From JAJPKK01 sp963747835 (GTDB lineage: Bacteria > Pseudomonadota > Alphaproteobacteria > Rhizobiales > Xanthobacteraceae), in NCBI GenBank assembly GCA_963747835.1, contig CAVVGO010000005.1, forward strand, positions 868,001 to 932,000: a stretch of 64,000 nt of DNA. The letters run 5' to 3'. Shown here one piece after another: positions 1 through 9,133 of this stretch. Positions within the stretch are counted from its first letter, which is position 1, and each line of letters starts with the position of its first letter. The translations under genes were made by a program, and so were the position numbers. The notes beneath the pieces are model-generated. The model searched no databases, was not told the origin of the DNA, and worked only from the letters and a program-made list of their open reading frames with translations.

Positions 1-3000
1 CTTGTTTCGCCGGCCGACCCTCCGCCCGCAGGCGAGGGTGAAGACGCGCCGCGGTCGCTGCCTCCGGGCATCACCACGAGCTTGTCGGTGCGCGAGCGGG
101 TAAGGCCGCGCGAGACGTAGCGGGCGGCGGGCTGGTCCGGCGGCCGGCCTTCCTCGACGCCCTTGCCGAGCGCGTCCATGTTGGCCTCGCTCGGCTCCAC
201 ATGGGCGAGATCGAAGCGCGACAGATAGGATACCGCGAGCTCGCGGAAGACGTAGTCGAGGATCGAAGTCGCGTATTTGATCGCTTCGTTGCCCTGCACC
301 GGGCCGGACGGCTCGAAGCGCGTGAAGGTGAAGGCGTCGACATATTCGTCGAGCGGCACGCCGTATTGCAGGCCGAGCGAGACCGCGATCGCGAAGTTGT
401 TGATGATCGAGCGCAGCGCCGCGCCTTCCTTGTGCATGTCGATGAAGATTTCGCCGATCCGGCCGTCGTCGTATTCGCCGGTGCGCAGATAGACCTTGTG
501 GCCGCCGACCACGGCCTTCTGGGTGTAGCCCTTGCGGCGGTCGGGCAGGCGCTCGCGCTCGCGCAGCACGGTGATACGCTCGACCACCTTCTCGACGATG
601 CGTTCGGCGAGCGCCGCGGTGCGGGCGGCGGCGGGCTTCTCGATGAAGGCCGCGACCTCGTCCTCGTCCTCTGCCGTCCTCGGCGATGAGCTGGCTTTGC
701 AGCGGCTGCGACAGCTTCGAGCCGTCGCGATAGAGCGCATTAGCCTTGAGGCCGAGCTTCCACGACAGCAGATAGGCCGACTTGCAGTCCTCGACGGTCG
801 CCTCGTTGGGCATGTTGATGGTCTTGGAGATCGCGCCCGAGATGAACGGCTGCGCCGCCGCCATCATGCGGATGTGGCTCTCGACCGAGAGGAAGCGGCG
901 GCCGAGCCGGCCGCACGGATTGGCGCAATCGAACACCGCGTAGTGCTCGGGCCGCAGGTGCGGCGCGCCCTCGACCGTCATGGCGCCGCAGACATGGACG
1001 TTGGCGGCGTCGATCTCGCGTTTGGAAAAGCCGAGCGCCGCCAGCATGTCGAAGTTCGGCTTGGCGAGGTCTTCCGCCGTGAAGCCGAGCTCGTTGCGGC
1101 AGAACTCCTCGCCCAGCGTCCATTTGTTGAAGACGAACTTGATGTCGAAGGCGGTCGGCAGCGCGTTCTCGATCTTCTCGATGATCTCCGGCGTGAAGCC
1201 CTTGGCCTTGAGGGTGGTGTGGTTGACGGCGGGCGCGTTCGCCATGGTGCCGTGGCCGACCGCATAGGCCTCGATCTCGGCGATGTCGGCGACCGATAGC
1301 CGAGCACGCGCAGCGCCTCGGGCACGGCGCGGTTGATGATCTTGAAGTAGCCGCCGCCGGCGAGCTTCTTGAATTTGACGAGCGCGAAATCGGGCTCGAT
1401 GCCGGTGGTGTCGCAGTCCATCACGAGGCCGATGGTGCCGGTCGGCGCGATCACGGTCGACTGGGCATTGCGGAAGCCATGCTCGGTGCCGAGCGCGAGC
1501 GCGCGATCCCAGGCGCGCTTGGCCGCTCGGCCAGCGCCGGGAAATTGCCGCCCGCCGCGTGGCAGGCGGCATGGTCGAGGCGCACCGGCGGGGTCGCGAC
1601 CTTCTCATAGCCGGTCTTCTCGCCATGGGCGGCGCGGCGATGGTTGCGGATCACCCGCAGCATCGCGTCGCGATTCTTCTTGAAGCCCGGGAAGGCGCCG
1701 AGCAGCGCCGCCATTTCGGCGGAGGTCGCATAAGCGACGCCGGTCATGAAGGCGGAGAGCGCGCCGCAGATGGCGCGGCCGGCGTCGGAATCATAGGGGA
1801 TGCCCGACGACATCAGGAGGCCGCCCAGGTTGGCGTAGCCGAGGCCCAGCGTGCGGTACTCGTAGGAGAGCTGCGCGATTTCCTTGGACGGGAACTGCGC
1901 CATCAGCACCGAGATTTCGAGCACGATGGTCCACAGCCGCACCGCATGCTCGTAGCCCTCGATGTCGAACACCGCCTCGGTGCCGCCCGCGATGGTGTTG
2001 CGGAACGCAAGCAGGTTCAGCGAGGCGAGATTGCACGCCGTGTCGTCGAGGAACATGTATTCCGAGCACGGGTTCGACGCCTTGATCGGCCCCGACACCG
2101 GGCAGGTGTGCCAGTCGTTGATGGTGGTGTGGTATTGCAGGCCCGGATCGGCCGACGCCCAGGCGGCGTAGGAGATCTTTTCCCACAGGTGGCGCGCCTT
2201 CACGGTCTCGGCGATCTTGCCGGGCTTGGTGCGCCAGGTCAGGTCCCAGTCACCGTCCGCTTCCACCGCCTTGAGGAAATCGTCGGTCACCCGAACGGTG
2301 TTGTTGGAGTTCTGTCCCGACACCGTGAGATAGGCTTCCGAATCCCAGTCGGTGTCGTAGAGCGGGAACTCCATGTCCTTGTAGCCCTGCTTGGCGAACT
2401 GGATCACCCGCTTGATGTACGGATCGGGAATCGCGTTGCGGCGCGCGGCCTTGATTTCGCGGCGCAGCACCGGGTTCTTGTCGGGATCGAAGCAATCGTC
2501 GCCCGAGCCTTCGCAATTCACGCAGGCTTTGAAGATCGCCTTGAGGTGGCGCTGGTTGATCCGCGAGCCGGTGACGAGGGCCGCGACCTTCTGCTCCTCG
2601 ATCACCTTCCAGTCGATGAACTTCTCGATGTCCGGGTGGTCGGTGTCGACGATCACCATCTTGGCGGCGCGGCGCGTGGTGCCGCCGGACTTGATGGCGC
2701 CTGCCGCGCGGTCGCCGATCTTGAGGAAGCTCATCAGGCCGGACGACTTGCCGCCGCCGGACAGCCGCTCGCCTTCGCCGCGCAGGCGCGAAAAATTAGA
2801 GCCGGTGCCGGAGCCGTATTTGAACAACCGCGCCTCGCGCACCCACAGGTCCATGATCCCGCCCTCGTTGACGAGGTCGTCGGCGATCGACTGGATGAAG
2901 CAGGCGTGCGGCTGCGGATGCTCGTAGGCGGTCTTAGATTTGGTCAGCTTGCCGGTCTGGAAATCAACGTAGAAGTGGCCCTGGCTCGGACCGTCGATGC

Positions 3001-3496
3001 CATAGGCCCAGTGCAGGCCGGTGTTGAACCATTGCGGCGAGTTCGGCGCCACCATCTGCATCGCGAGCATGTAGCGCTGTTCGTCGAAGAACGCGCGGGC
3101 GTCGGCCTCGGAATCGAAGTAGCCGCCCTTCCAGCCCCAATAGGTCCAGGTGCCGGCCAGCCGGTCGAACACCTGCTTGGAGGAATTCTCGCCGACGATT
3201 CGCTCTTTTTCCGGCATGTCCTTGAGGGCGGCTTCGTCGGCGACGGAGCGCCACAGCCACGACGGAACCGTCTCCTCCTCGATCTTCTTCAGGCGCGCCG
3301 GTACGCCGGCCTTGCGGAAATACTTTTGCGCGAGCACGTCGGAGGCAACCTGCGACCAGGAGGCAGGTACCTCCACGTCGTCGGCATGGAACACCGTCGA
3401 GCCATCCGGATTGCGGATCTCGCTCGCCGTCAGGCGGAACGCGATCTCCGCATAGGGTGACTGGCCGTCCTTGGTGTAGCGCCGCTCGATTCGCAT
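1..3496 (-). CDS. nrdJ: Vitamin B12-dependent (class II) ribonucleotide reductase, partial at left edge, three frameshifts
   Basis: Adenosylcobalamin-dependent ribonucleotide reductase, which makes deoxyribonucleotides in the cytoplasm. The start ATG at 3496 begins MRIERRYTKDGQSPYAEIAF. Family hallmarks are readable: NPCSEYMFLDDTACNLASLN near the active site, and the barrel segment IAPTGTIGLVMDCDTTGIEP. The reading frame is broken by one-base indels near 1520, 1298 and 680. Across each break the protein continues in the next frame, for example LGY then SVADIAEIEAYAVGHG, and the C-terminal part contains YVDAFTFTRFEPSGPVQGNE. About 1,165 residues lie in the window and the extreme C-terminus is off the edge, in line with the roughly 1,200-residue alphaproteobacterial form. 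The enzyme is normally conserved, so sequence errors are more likely than gene death. A structured hairpin lies about 190 nt upstream. Confidence 0.93.
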
Positions 3497-3683
3497 GGTC
3501 TGCCCCTTTTTGCGGGCGCCAACTCCTCTGGAGTGTAGCGCACCGATCCCCCTCTGCGCGCGCCTGTCCGACAGCGCACGCACCCCGGCTCGTTATCTCT
3601 GTCTTGACGCCTCGATACTCCGCGCCGGTTCCCGCGGACGGGCCGGCGCTTGTTTTTTCGCGGCGTGTCGGTCAAGTCCGGAA

Positions 3684-3728
3684 GCGGGTCCGAAACTTCA
3701 GGTTCAAGACCTGAAATCCAAGACCCGC
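3684..3728. other. Nested hairpin in the nrdJ upstream region, possible structured leader
   Basis: Outer arms gcgggtc (3684-3690) and gacccgc (3722-3728) pair perfectly. Inside them ttcaggt (3697-3703) and acctgaa (3709-3715) pair perfectly around a 5-base loop, leaving a symmetric 6+6-base internal loop. The element is palindromic, so either strand can fold. On the minus strand it would lie about 190 nt before the nrdJ start and could be part of its leader. No T-run follows, so it is not an obvious intrinsic terminator. Function is unknown. Confidence 0.45.
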
Positions 3729-4198
3729 CCAGGGAGGCTTGGGCAACAGCAACCCTCCACCCGTACCATCTGGCGATGGCGGGGAAGTGTCGCAAGCCTC
3801 TCGGGAATTGGCCGGCCAGGACTTGAACACGCGCCCCGCCGCACCTCCGAACGCTAAGACAACACCAACGCGCTCGTCAAGCCTTAGTACGAGAATCTGA
3901 ACGATCCCCTAAATATGGTGTTCCGCCTGGGAATTATGGGGACGACTCAGCACAGGCGGCGCAAGTATCGGAAAACGAAAAGAGATTCGAAAGTGGATAA
4001 CTTTGCCAATCCGCCATCAAAGCGTCATGGCGCCGTCACGGCGGGCACGGAGCGGCGAATTCGGTAAAATAATAAGGCGGGCGGCTCGCGGAAATGGTGC
4101 CGTCAAGGTACCGAAAGGAGGATTTCGAGCGCATTTGCGCATGGCAGATATCGTTCCGTGCGCCGCCCGCGTGTGCCCGGACCGCTGAGTGCGGGCGC

Positions 4199-4235
4199 GA
4201 CTCACCCGACTCACCCGACTCACTCCCGACTCACC
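4199..4235. repeat. Four tandem copies of a gactcaccc-like unit
   Basis: Units at 4199-4207, 4208-4216, 4217-4227 (two extra bases) and 4228-4235 all begin gactcac. They lie about 100 bases upstream of the NDUFA12 start. This could be simple slippage or a cluster of regulator half-sites; the sequence alone does not decide. Confidence 0.7.
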
Positions 4236-4330
4236 TGGGGCGCGACTTGAGGCCTGGACTTGGGCCCGCCCTGGTGGCATCAACGTCGCAACGCCGCGCT
4301 TTCCCGACAATAGTGCCCCGGTCCGGACCC

Positions 4331-4747
4331 ATGAAACCGAAGCAATTCTTCATTCGCTTCTTCACTTGGTGGAACGGGCAGACGTTCGGCACCCAGCTGT
4401 TTACGGCTCGGCGCGGCGAGCTCGTCGGCGCGGACGAATACGGCAATCGCTACTACCGCACCAAGGGCGGCCGCATCGATCCCGTGCTGCTGTTCGAGCG
4501 GCGCTGGGTGATCTACAACGGCCTCGCGGAAGCCTCCACCATCGGGCCGGCGTGGCACGGCTGGATGCACCACACCGTCGACACGCCGCCGACGCTGGAG
4601 ACGGTCACGCCGCGGCCGTGGTGGAAGCCGCATCGTCCGAACCTCACCGGCACGCCCGCGGCCTATCGTCCGACCGGCTCGACGCTCGCGCAGAACCGTC
4701 GTCCCAAGGCGACCGGCGACTACAAGCCGTGGTCGCCGGGGCGGTGA
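4331..4747 (+). CDS. NADH:ubiquinone oxidoreductase NDUFA12-family subunit
   Basis: Supernumerary subunit of respiratory complex I, homologous to mitochondrial NDUFA12 (B17.2) and found in alphaproteobacterial complex I. It sits at the matrix/cytoplasmic face and supports assembly. The 138-residue product has the family core: WWNGQTFGTQLFTARRGELV, YGNRYYRTKGGRIDP, RRWVIYNGLAEAS and a WHGWMHH segment, followed by a proline-rich tail. The ATG at 4331 is chosen because the conserved part begins a few residues later; the frame stays open upstream without homology. It is separated from the nuo operon, as is usual in this order, and lies next to the DUF2155 gene. Confidence 0.93.
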   Translation: MKPKQFFIRFFTWWNGQTFGTQLFTARRGELVGADEYGNRYYRTKGGRIDPVLLFERRWVIYNGLAEASTIGPAWHGWMHHTVDTPPTLETVTPRPWWKPHRPNLTGTPAAYRPTGSTLAQNRRPKATGDYKPWSPGR

Positions 4748-4821
4748 CGCGGCCCTGCGGGTGCCGCAATCGCCGTGTTAACCGGGATGGCGCCGCGGCA
4801 TGGCGCCAAGGTTCGCCGATC

Positions 4822-5718
4822 ATGACTGCCATTCGCGCACCCGCCCTTTACGTGTCTCGCGTTCGCACGATCCTCGTGGTTCTCGGCGCCGCGCTGTTGC
4901 TGTGGGCCGGCCCGGCGCGGGCGCAGTTCGGCGGCATATTCGATCCGCCGCGCCCGCCCGGCAACGTGCCGACCCGGCCGCAGGCCCAACCTGCGCCGAG
5001 CCCGCAATATCAGCCGCCTCCGCCGCCCGTCGCGCCGCCGCCCGGGCGCATCCAGAGCGAGGATTTGCCCCCGCCGGGCGGTTCCGGCGTCTTGCTGCCG
5101 CCCGCCGCCACGGCGCCGCTCGCGCCCGGTCAGCGTCCGCAACGCGCCGGCGCGCTGACCGCGGTGCCCCCGGCGCCCACCACCGTGGCGCCGGTCGCGG
5201 CGCCCGCACCGCCGCCGGACGACGTTCTCACGCCTCCGCCGCCGCAGCGCATCACCAATCCGACCGCGGTGTTCTCGGGTCTCGACAAGATCACCGGGCG
5301 CATCACCGCGTTCGATGCCGCGATCGGCGAGACGGTGCAGTTCGGCGCGCTCCAGGTGACAGCGCGCGCCTGCTATTCGCGCCCGCCGACCGAAACCCCG
5401 CTCACCGACGGCTTCGTCGAAGTCGACGAAGTCACCCTGCAGGGCGAGGTCCGCCGCATCTTCACCGGCTGGATGTTCGCCGCGAGTCCCGGCCTGCATG
5501 CGGTCGAGCACGCGATCTACGACGTCTGGCTCACCGACTGCAAAGGCGGCGCGCAATCGGTTGCCGACGCCCAGCCGGCAGCGCCCGCGGCGCCACCTGC
5601 GGCGCGCCCCCCGGCTCCCGGGCAGCGCCCGGCGACGCAGCCGCGGTCTGGGCAGGGTGTGCCACAACTGCGCCAGACTTTGCCGCCGCCGGGCGGCGCG
5701 TTCGCGCAACCGCGTTAA
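4822..5718 (+). CDS. DUF2155 domain-containing exported protein
   Basis: A 298-residue protein with an N-terminal signal peptide (hydrophobic TILVVLGAALLLWAGPARA, cleavage expected after ARA). A long proline-rich linker of about 120 residues follows. The DUF2155 core runs from about residue 150 to 240, with ITGRITAFDAAIGETVQFGA, then ACYSRPPTETP and a conserved Cys near DVWLTDCKG. The tail is again proline/alanine-rich. The fold is thought to be periplasmic; the biochemical role is unknown. The gene usually sits beside aat and the NDUFA12 gene in alphaproteobacteria, as here, and it is convergent with aat (12 bases between the stops). Confidence 0.9.
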   Translation: MTAIRAPALYVSRVRTILVVLGAALLLWAGPARAQFGGIFDPPRPPGNVPTRPQAQPAPSPQYQPPPPPVAPPPGRIQSEDLPPPGGSGVLLPPAATAPLAPGQRPQRAGALTAVPPAPTTVAPVAAPAPPPDDVLTPPPPQRITNPTAVFSGLDKITGRITAFDAAIGETVQFGALQVTARACYSRPPTETPLTDGFVEVDEVTLQGEVRRIFTGWMFAASPGLHAVEHAIYDVWLTDCKGGAQSVADAQPAAPAAPPAARPPAPGQRPATQPRSGQGVPQLRQTLPPPGGAFAQPR

Positions 5719-5730
5719 TCGGCTGGACCG

Positions 5731-6411
5731 TCAGGCGGCGAGTGCGGTGGCGCGGGCGACCGCGACGTCGCCGGGTATCGGCACGGCGAGCGGAAACACC
5801 GCGAAATCGGCTTCCCCGATCAAAGCATCGGCCAGCATCTTGTGATATTGCCGGCGGTGCACCTCGGTCGCCCCGAAGGTCTTCAGGTGCTGGGTCACAA
5901 ACTGCGTGTCGAGCAGCTTGAAGCCGCCCGCCCGGAGCCGCGCCACCAGGTGCACCAGCGCGATCTTGGACGCATCGCGGGCGCCGTGGAACATGCTCTC
6001 GCCAAAGAACGTCCGGCCGAGGCTCACGCCGTAGAGGCCGCCCACCAGCGCATCGCCGTCGTAGACCTCGACGGTGTGGCAATGGCCGATCTCGTAAAGC
6101 TTGCGATAGAGCGTGCGGATGCGGCCGTTGATCCAGGTGCGCGCCCGGCCGGGGCCCGGCTCGGCGCAGCCGTCGATCACCGCCTCGAAATCGCGATTGC
6201 ACACAACTTCGAACGGTTCCGCCCGCACCGTACGGGCAAGCCGCGAGGGGATGTGGAAAGTTTCGAGCGGGATGATGCCGCGGAGCTCCGGCTCGATCCA
6301 GTATAGCGCCGGATCGTCGGCATTCTCCGCCATAGGAAAAATGCCGCAGGCATAAGCCTTGAGCAGCACTTCGGGCGTGATCTCGACCTGGGCGGAATCG
6401 CGGCTGGCCAT
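5731..6411 (-). CDS. aat: Leucyl/phenylalanyl-tRNA--protein transferase
   Basis: Transfers Leu or Phe from aminoacyl-tRNA to proteins with N-terminal Arg or Lys, creating a destabilising N-degron recognised by ClpS/ClpAP. The 226-residue product starts at the ATG at 6411 (MASRDSAQVEITPEVLLKAY) and shows the family signatures GIFPMAENADDPALYWIEPE, RTWINGRI, GLYGVSLGRTFFGESMFH and LLDTQFVTQHLKTFGA. The same frame stays open far upstream but carries no homology there. In many alphaproteobacteria aat directly follows accC. Here accC is about 35 kb to the right in the same orientation, which suggests an inserted block between them. Confidence 0.96.
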   Translation of the reverse strand: MASRDSAQVEITPEVLLKAYACGIFPMAENADDPALYWIEPELRGIIPLETFHIPSRLARTVRAEPFEVVCNRDFEAVIDGCAEPGPGRARTWINGRIRTLYRKLYEIGHCHTVEVYDGDALVGGLYGVSLGRTFFGESMFHGARDASKIALVHLVARLRAGGFKLLDTQFVTQHLKTFGATEVHRRQYHKMLADALIGEADFAVFPLAVPIPGDVAVARATALAA

Positions 6412-6633
6412 GGCGTCGGTGAAACTGCGATGTTTGCAACGGGACGACAAGAGATTTCGGCGTCGCGTCAGGCGAAGCACGTTCGGCGATGAAAAAGCAA
6501 GACACGTGCCGCGATTGACACGCCGCGCGGCGTTTCTCCGGCGGACCGACCGTTGTGGCAGGGGCATCGGCCATCGGATAAATTCGCTCAAGCGGCAGAT
6601 CGGAAAAATTGCCGCCAGCCGGGGGAACGTCTC

Positions 6634-8334
6634 ATGCGCCATTGGCGACATCCTGCATTGATCGCGGCCGTTCTCGGGCTGGCGGCATCGCCATGCCTGG
6701 TGACGCCACCGTCCGCGCAGGAGCGCTCCCAGGCGCGCTCGATGGTGATCTCCCAATACGGAGTGGTGGCGGCCGAGCAGCCGATCGCGGCCCGCGCCGG
6801 CACCGCCGTGCTGGAGCGCGGCGGCAATGCCATCGACGCCGCGGTCGCCGCCAATGCCGCCATGGGGCTCGTTGCCCCGATGATGGACGGCATCGGGGGC
6901 GATCTGTTCGCCATCGTCTATGAAGCGAAGACCGGCAAAACGTATGGCCTCAACGCGTCCGGATGGGCGCCCAAGGGACTGACGGTCGAGTTCCTCAAGA
7001 GCAAGGGTTTGGCCCGGATGCCCGGCGGCGGCATTCATTCCGTGACGGTGCCGGGTGCGGTCGCCGGCTGGGACGCATTGCTCACGCGATTTGGCACCAA
7101 GACGTTCGCCGATGTGCTGGCCCCCGCGATCGCGGCCGCGAAGAGCGGATTCCCGGTCACCGAAATTTTCGCCGAGGATTGGGCCGAGACCGCAGGCTAC
7201 CTCACCCGCAGCGCCGAGGCGGCGCGGGTCTATCTGCCGAACGGCCACGCCCCTGCGGTCGGCGACATCTTCCGCAATCCCGATCTTGCGGCCGCGCTCG
7301 AGGCGATCGCCCGGGACGGCCGCGACGCCTTCTACAAGGGCGCGATCGCCAAGCGCATCCTCGACACCTCCGCGCGGCTCGGCGGCACCATGGCGGCGGA
7401 CGATCTCGCCGAATTCGCGCCCGAATGGGTCGACCCGGTGTCGACCAATTATCGCGGCTGGACGGTCTACGAGATGCCACCCAATGAGCAAGGCATCGCG
7501 GCGCTGATAATGCTTAACATCATGAGCGCGTTTCCGCTCGGCGAATGGGGCCACGACGCGGTCAAGACGCTGCATGTCATGATCGAGGCAAAGAAGCTCG
7601 CCTATGCGGACATGATCGCCTATGTGGCCGACCCGCGCTTTGCCGAGGTGCCGACCAAGGGGTTGATCTCCGCCCCCTATGGCCGCACCCGGGCCGCGCT
7701 CATCGATCCGGCGCGGGCGAAGTGCGATGTCGGTCCCGGCACGCCGCCCTACGCCGGCTCGGATACGACCTATCTTTCCACCGTGGACCGCGACGGCAAC
7801 ATGGTGTCGCTCATTCAGAGTAACTATTCGCTGTGGGGATCGGGCATCGCGGTCGAGGCCGGCGGCTTCGTTCTCCACAATCGCGGCGCCTTGTTCACCC
7901 TCGACATGCGGCATCCCAACGTGCTCGCGCCGCGCAAGCGCCCGCTGCACACCATCATCCCGGCCTTGATGGCGAACGGCGATGTCCGCATCGCGTTCGG
8001 CATCATGGGCGGCTTCAACCAGGCCCAGGCCCATGCGCAATTCGTGTCGAACGTGGTCGATCACGGCATGAACATCCAGGCCGCGATGGAAGCCGCGCGC
8101 TTCACCAAGGGAAGTTTTTCGGGCTGCGATCTTTACATCGAGGCGCGTCTGCCGGCCGCGACGCGCGCCGGTCTCGTCAGGCTCGGCCACCAGCCGCAGA
8201 CGCTCGCCGAATACTCCGGCGCCATGGGCGGCGGCCAGGCGGTGATGCGCGACTTCAAGGCGGCCGTGAACTACGGCGCGTCCGATCCGCGCAAGGACGG
8301 CCAGGCGATCGCCGAGATGCCGGACCCGCGGTGA
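6634..8334 (+). CDS. Gamma-glutamyltransferase family protein (Ntn hydrolase)
   Basis: A 566-residue periplasmic gamma-glutamyltransferase/transpeptidase homologue that cleaves gamma-glutamyl bonds such as that of glutathione, or acts as an acylase. The signal peptide is at the N-terminus (LIAAVLGLAASP... to SAQERS). The large-subunit start has ERGGNAIDAAVAANAAMGLV and PMMDGIGGDLFAIVYE. The autoprocessing site is SDTTYLSTVDRDGNMVSLIQ, where the Thr is the catalytic nucleophile. The C-terminal subunit has the binding segment PRKRPLHTIIPALM. It lacks the usual GTSHLS form of the processing site, which points to the broader GGT-like acylase group. It is divergent from aat; the start at 6634 follows a gggg-rich Shine-Dalgarno region. 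Confidence 0.9.
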   Translation: MRHWRHPALIAAVLGLAASPCLVTPPSAQERSQARSMVISQYGVVAAEQPIAARAGTAVLERGGNAIDAAVAANAAMGLVAPMMDGIGGDLFAIVYEAKTGKTYGLNASGWAPKGLTVEFLKSKGLARMPGGGIHSVTVPGAVAGWDALLTRFGTKTFADVLAPAIAAAKSGFPVTEIFAEDWAETAGYLTRSAEAARVYLPNGHAPAVGDIFRNPDLAAALEAIARDGRDAFYKGAIAKRILDTSARLGGTMAADDLAEFAPEWVDPVSTNYRGWTVYEMPPNEQGIAALIMLNIMSAFPLGEWGHDAVKTLHVMIEAKKLAYADMIAYVADPRFAEVPTKGLISAPYGRTRAALIDPARAKCDVGPGTPPYAGSDTTYLSTVDRDGNMVSLIQSNYSLWGSGIAVEAGGFVLHNRGALFTLDMRHPNVLAPRKRPLHTIIPALMANGDVRIAFGIMGGFNQAQAHAQFVSNVVDHGMNIQAAMEAARFTKGSFSGCDLYIEARLPAATRAGLVRLGHQPQTLAEYSGAMGGGQAVMRDFKAAVNYGASDPRKDGQAIAEMPDPR

Positions 8335-8667
8335 ATTCCCAGAATACAGAGAAAACAACAGGTAATTGTAGAAGGCTTTGGCCATTCGGAATTGTGCTTC
8401 TGTCGTGGCGGTGAAAGTTGAATGTTTGGAATCGGAGCCTGCGGTTTTCGGTCTCGATAATTAGGAAAAATATAGGACTATTATTGCCTATCGTCAAGAA
8501 GTTTGGTCGAGATGACCGGCCGGCGCGGTCTTCCGAGCGCACCGAAGCCGCAGGCAGCGTGCTAGAGCAAGTTCCGATGCGATCGAATCAGCTTTCGGGC
8601 TCACGCTCCATCCCAACAAGCCGCGCTTCGGCGGCAGCACAGGTCCATTTTCGGGGAAAATGGCGAG
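8335..8667. other. Gene-poor junction between the core and accessory block
   Basis: About 330 bases with no intact gene. The first 150 bases are AT-richer than the surroundings. Positions 8560-8590 carry a gagcaagttccgatgcgat stretch that resembles intergenic repeats of Hyphomicrobiales. It is followed at once by a fragment matching the group II intron reverse transcriptase (8594-8630) and then a truncated higB end. The pile-up of fragments suggests a recombination scar at the left border of the accessory block. Confidence 0.55.
8594..8630 (+). pseudogene. 37-base fragment of a group II intron reverse transcriptase gene
   Basis: The segment differs at only two positions from 35193-35229, inside the intact reverse transcriptase gene of this window. 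It would encode FGLTLHPNKPRF against FGLTLHPDKTRF there. The similarity ends abruptly on both sides, so this is a scar or relic of a related intron rather than a gene. Confidence 0.65.
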
Positions 8668-8727
8668 TGCTCCCAACACTCGATCAGGATCAACGACCAA
8701 TTCCGGGTGTATTTTGTTTACCACTAG
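8668..8727 (+). pseudogene. Remnant of a HigB-type toxin gene (C-terminal end only)
   Basis: Directly before the antitoxin gene the frame reads CSQHSIRINDQFRVYFVYH and then stop. HigB/RelE-type toxins typically contain ...SIRINDQWRICF... and end in ...EIVDYH shortly before higA, so this looks like a toxin C-terminus with an internal deletion fusing the two motifs. No toxin N-terminus is readable upstream, where the intron fragment lies instead. The toxin is therefore almost certainly inactive. Confidence 0.6.
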
Positions 8728-8738
8728 ATGAGGACGCA

Positions 8739-9071
8739 ATGGCCAAGAAGCTCAAACCAATGCATCCCGGTGAAGTTTTGCGGGAGGAGTTCCTGGTTCC
8801 CCTCAGAATGTCTGCGGGCGCTCTTGCCAAGGCGTGCGGGTTGCCTCGCACGCGGATCGAGCGGATCGTCGGCGAACAGACCGGCATTACCGCCGATACT
8901 GCGCTTCGGCTTGGCAAGGCACTTGGCACGACGGCAAAGCTTTGGCTCAATCTGCAGAACGACTATGACATTCAGATCGCGAAGCGCGAACTTGGCAACT
9001 TTCTCGATCGCATCGAGACCGTAAACAAGCCGAAGGAAGCCCTTGTTGACCGCTCGGCGCATGAACCATAG
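8739..9071 (+). CDS. higA: HigA-family antitoxin (XRE-type DNA-binding)
   Basis: A 110-residue protein with MAKKLKPMHPGEVLREEFL at the start, then a helix-turn-helix of the HigA type: MSAGALAKACGLPRTRIERI and LGKALGTTAKLWLNLQNDYD. Such antitoxins bind and neutralise a HigB endoribonuclease and repress their own operon. Here the partner upstream is only a C-terminal remnant, so this is probably an orphan antitoxin. The ATG at 8739 begins the conserved block and sits 11 bases after the higB remnant stop, the usual higBA spacing. It might still act as an anti-toxin against related HigB proteins elsewhere, or purely as a repressor. Confidence 0.9.
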   Translation: MAKKLKPMHPGEVLREEFLVPLRMSAGALAKACGLPRTRIERIVGEQTGITADTALRLGKALGTTAKLWLNLQNDYDIQIAKRELGNFLDRIETVNKPKEALVDRSAHEP

Positions 9072-9133
9072 GCTGACAGTTGGCGATTTAGGCCGGCGTA
9101 GACGATCCACCAAATAAACCGAGGAGGATCACG

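Larger units (their letters stand above)
3497..4330. other. Intergenic region between divergent nrdJ and the NDUFA12 gene
   Basis: About 830 bases without a convincing gene. It should hold the promoters of nrdJ (leftward) and the NDUFA12 gene (rightward). Inside are a nested hairpin (3684-3728) and a short tandem repeat (4199-4235), listed separately. I looked for a B12 box of a cobalamin riboswitch and did not see one. Confidence 0.6.

Noticed and set aside
1559..3460. 633-codon plus-strand open frame opposite nrdJ
   Set aside because: It is the exact antisense of a well-supported nrdJ with no homology or ribosome-binding site.
3800..3860. tRNA-like T-arm (gttcaagtcctggcc) on the minus strand upstream of nrdJ
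   Set aside because: The T-stem does not pair (gcgtg against cctgg) and no D-arm, anticodon arm or matching acceptor 5' strand could be found.
3497..3900. Cobalamin riboswitch controlling nrdJ
   Set aside because: Expected from function, but no B12-box-like sequence was found on the minus strand.
5731..8385. Very long minus-strand open frame (884 codons) covering aat and continuing through the gamma-glutamyltransferase gene
   Set aside because: Only the last 226 codons (aat) show protein homology. The rest is the antisense of ggt, a common artefact in high-GC DNA.
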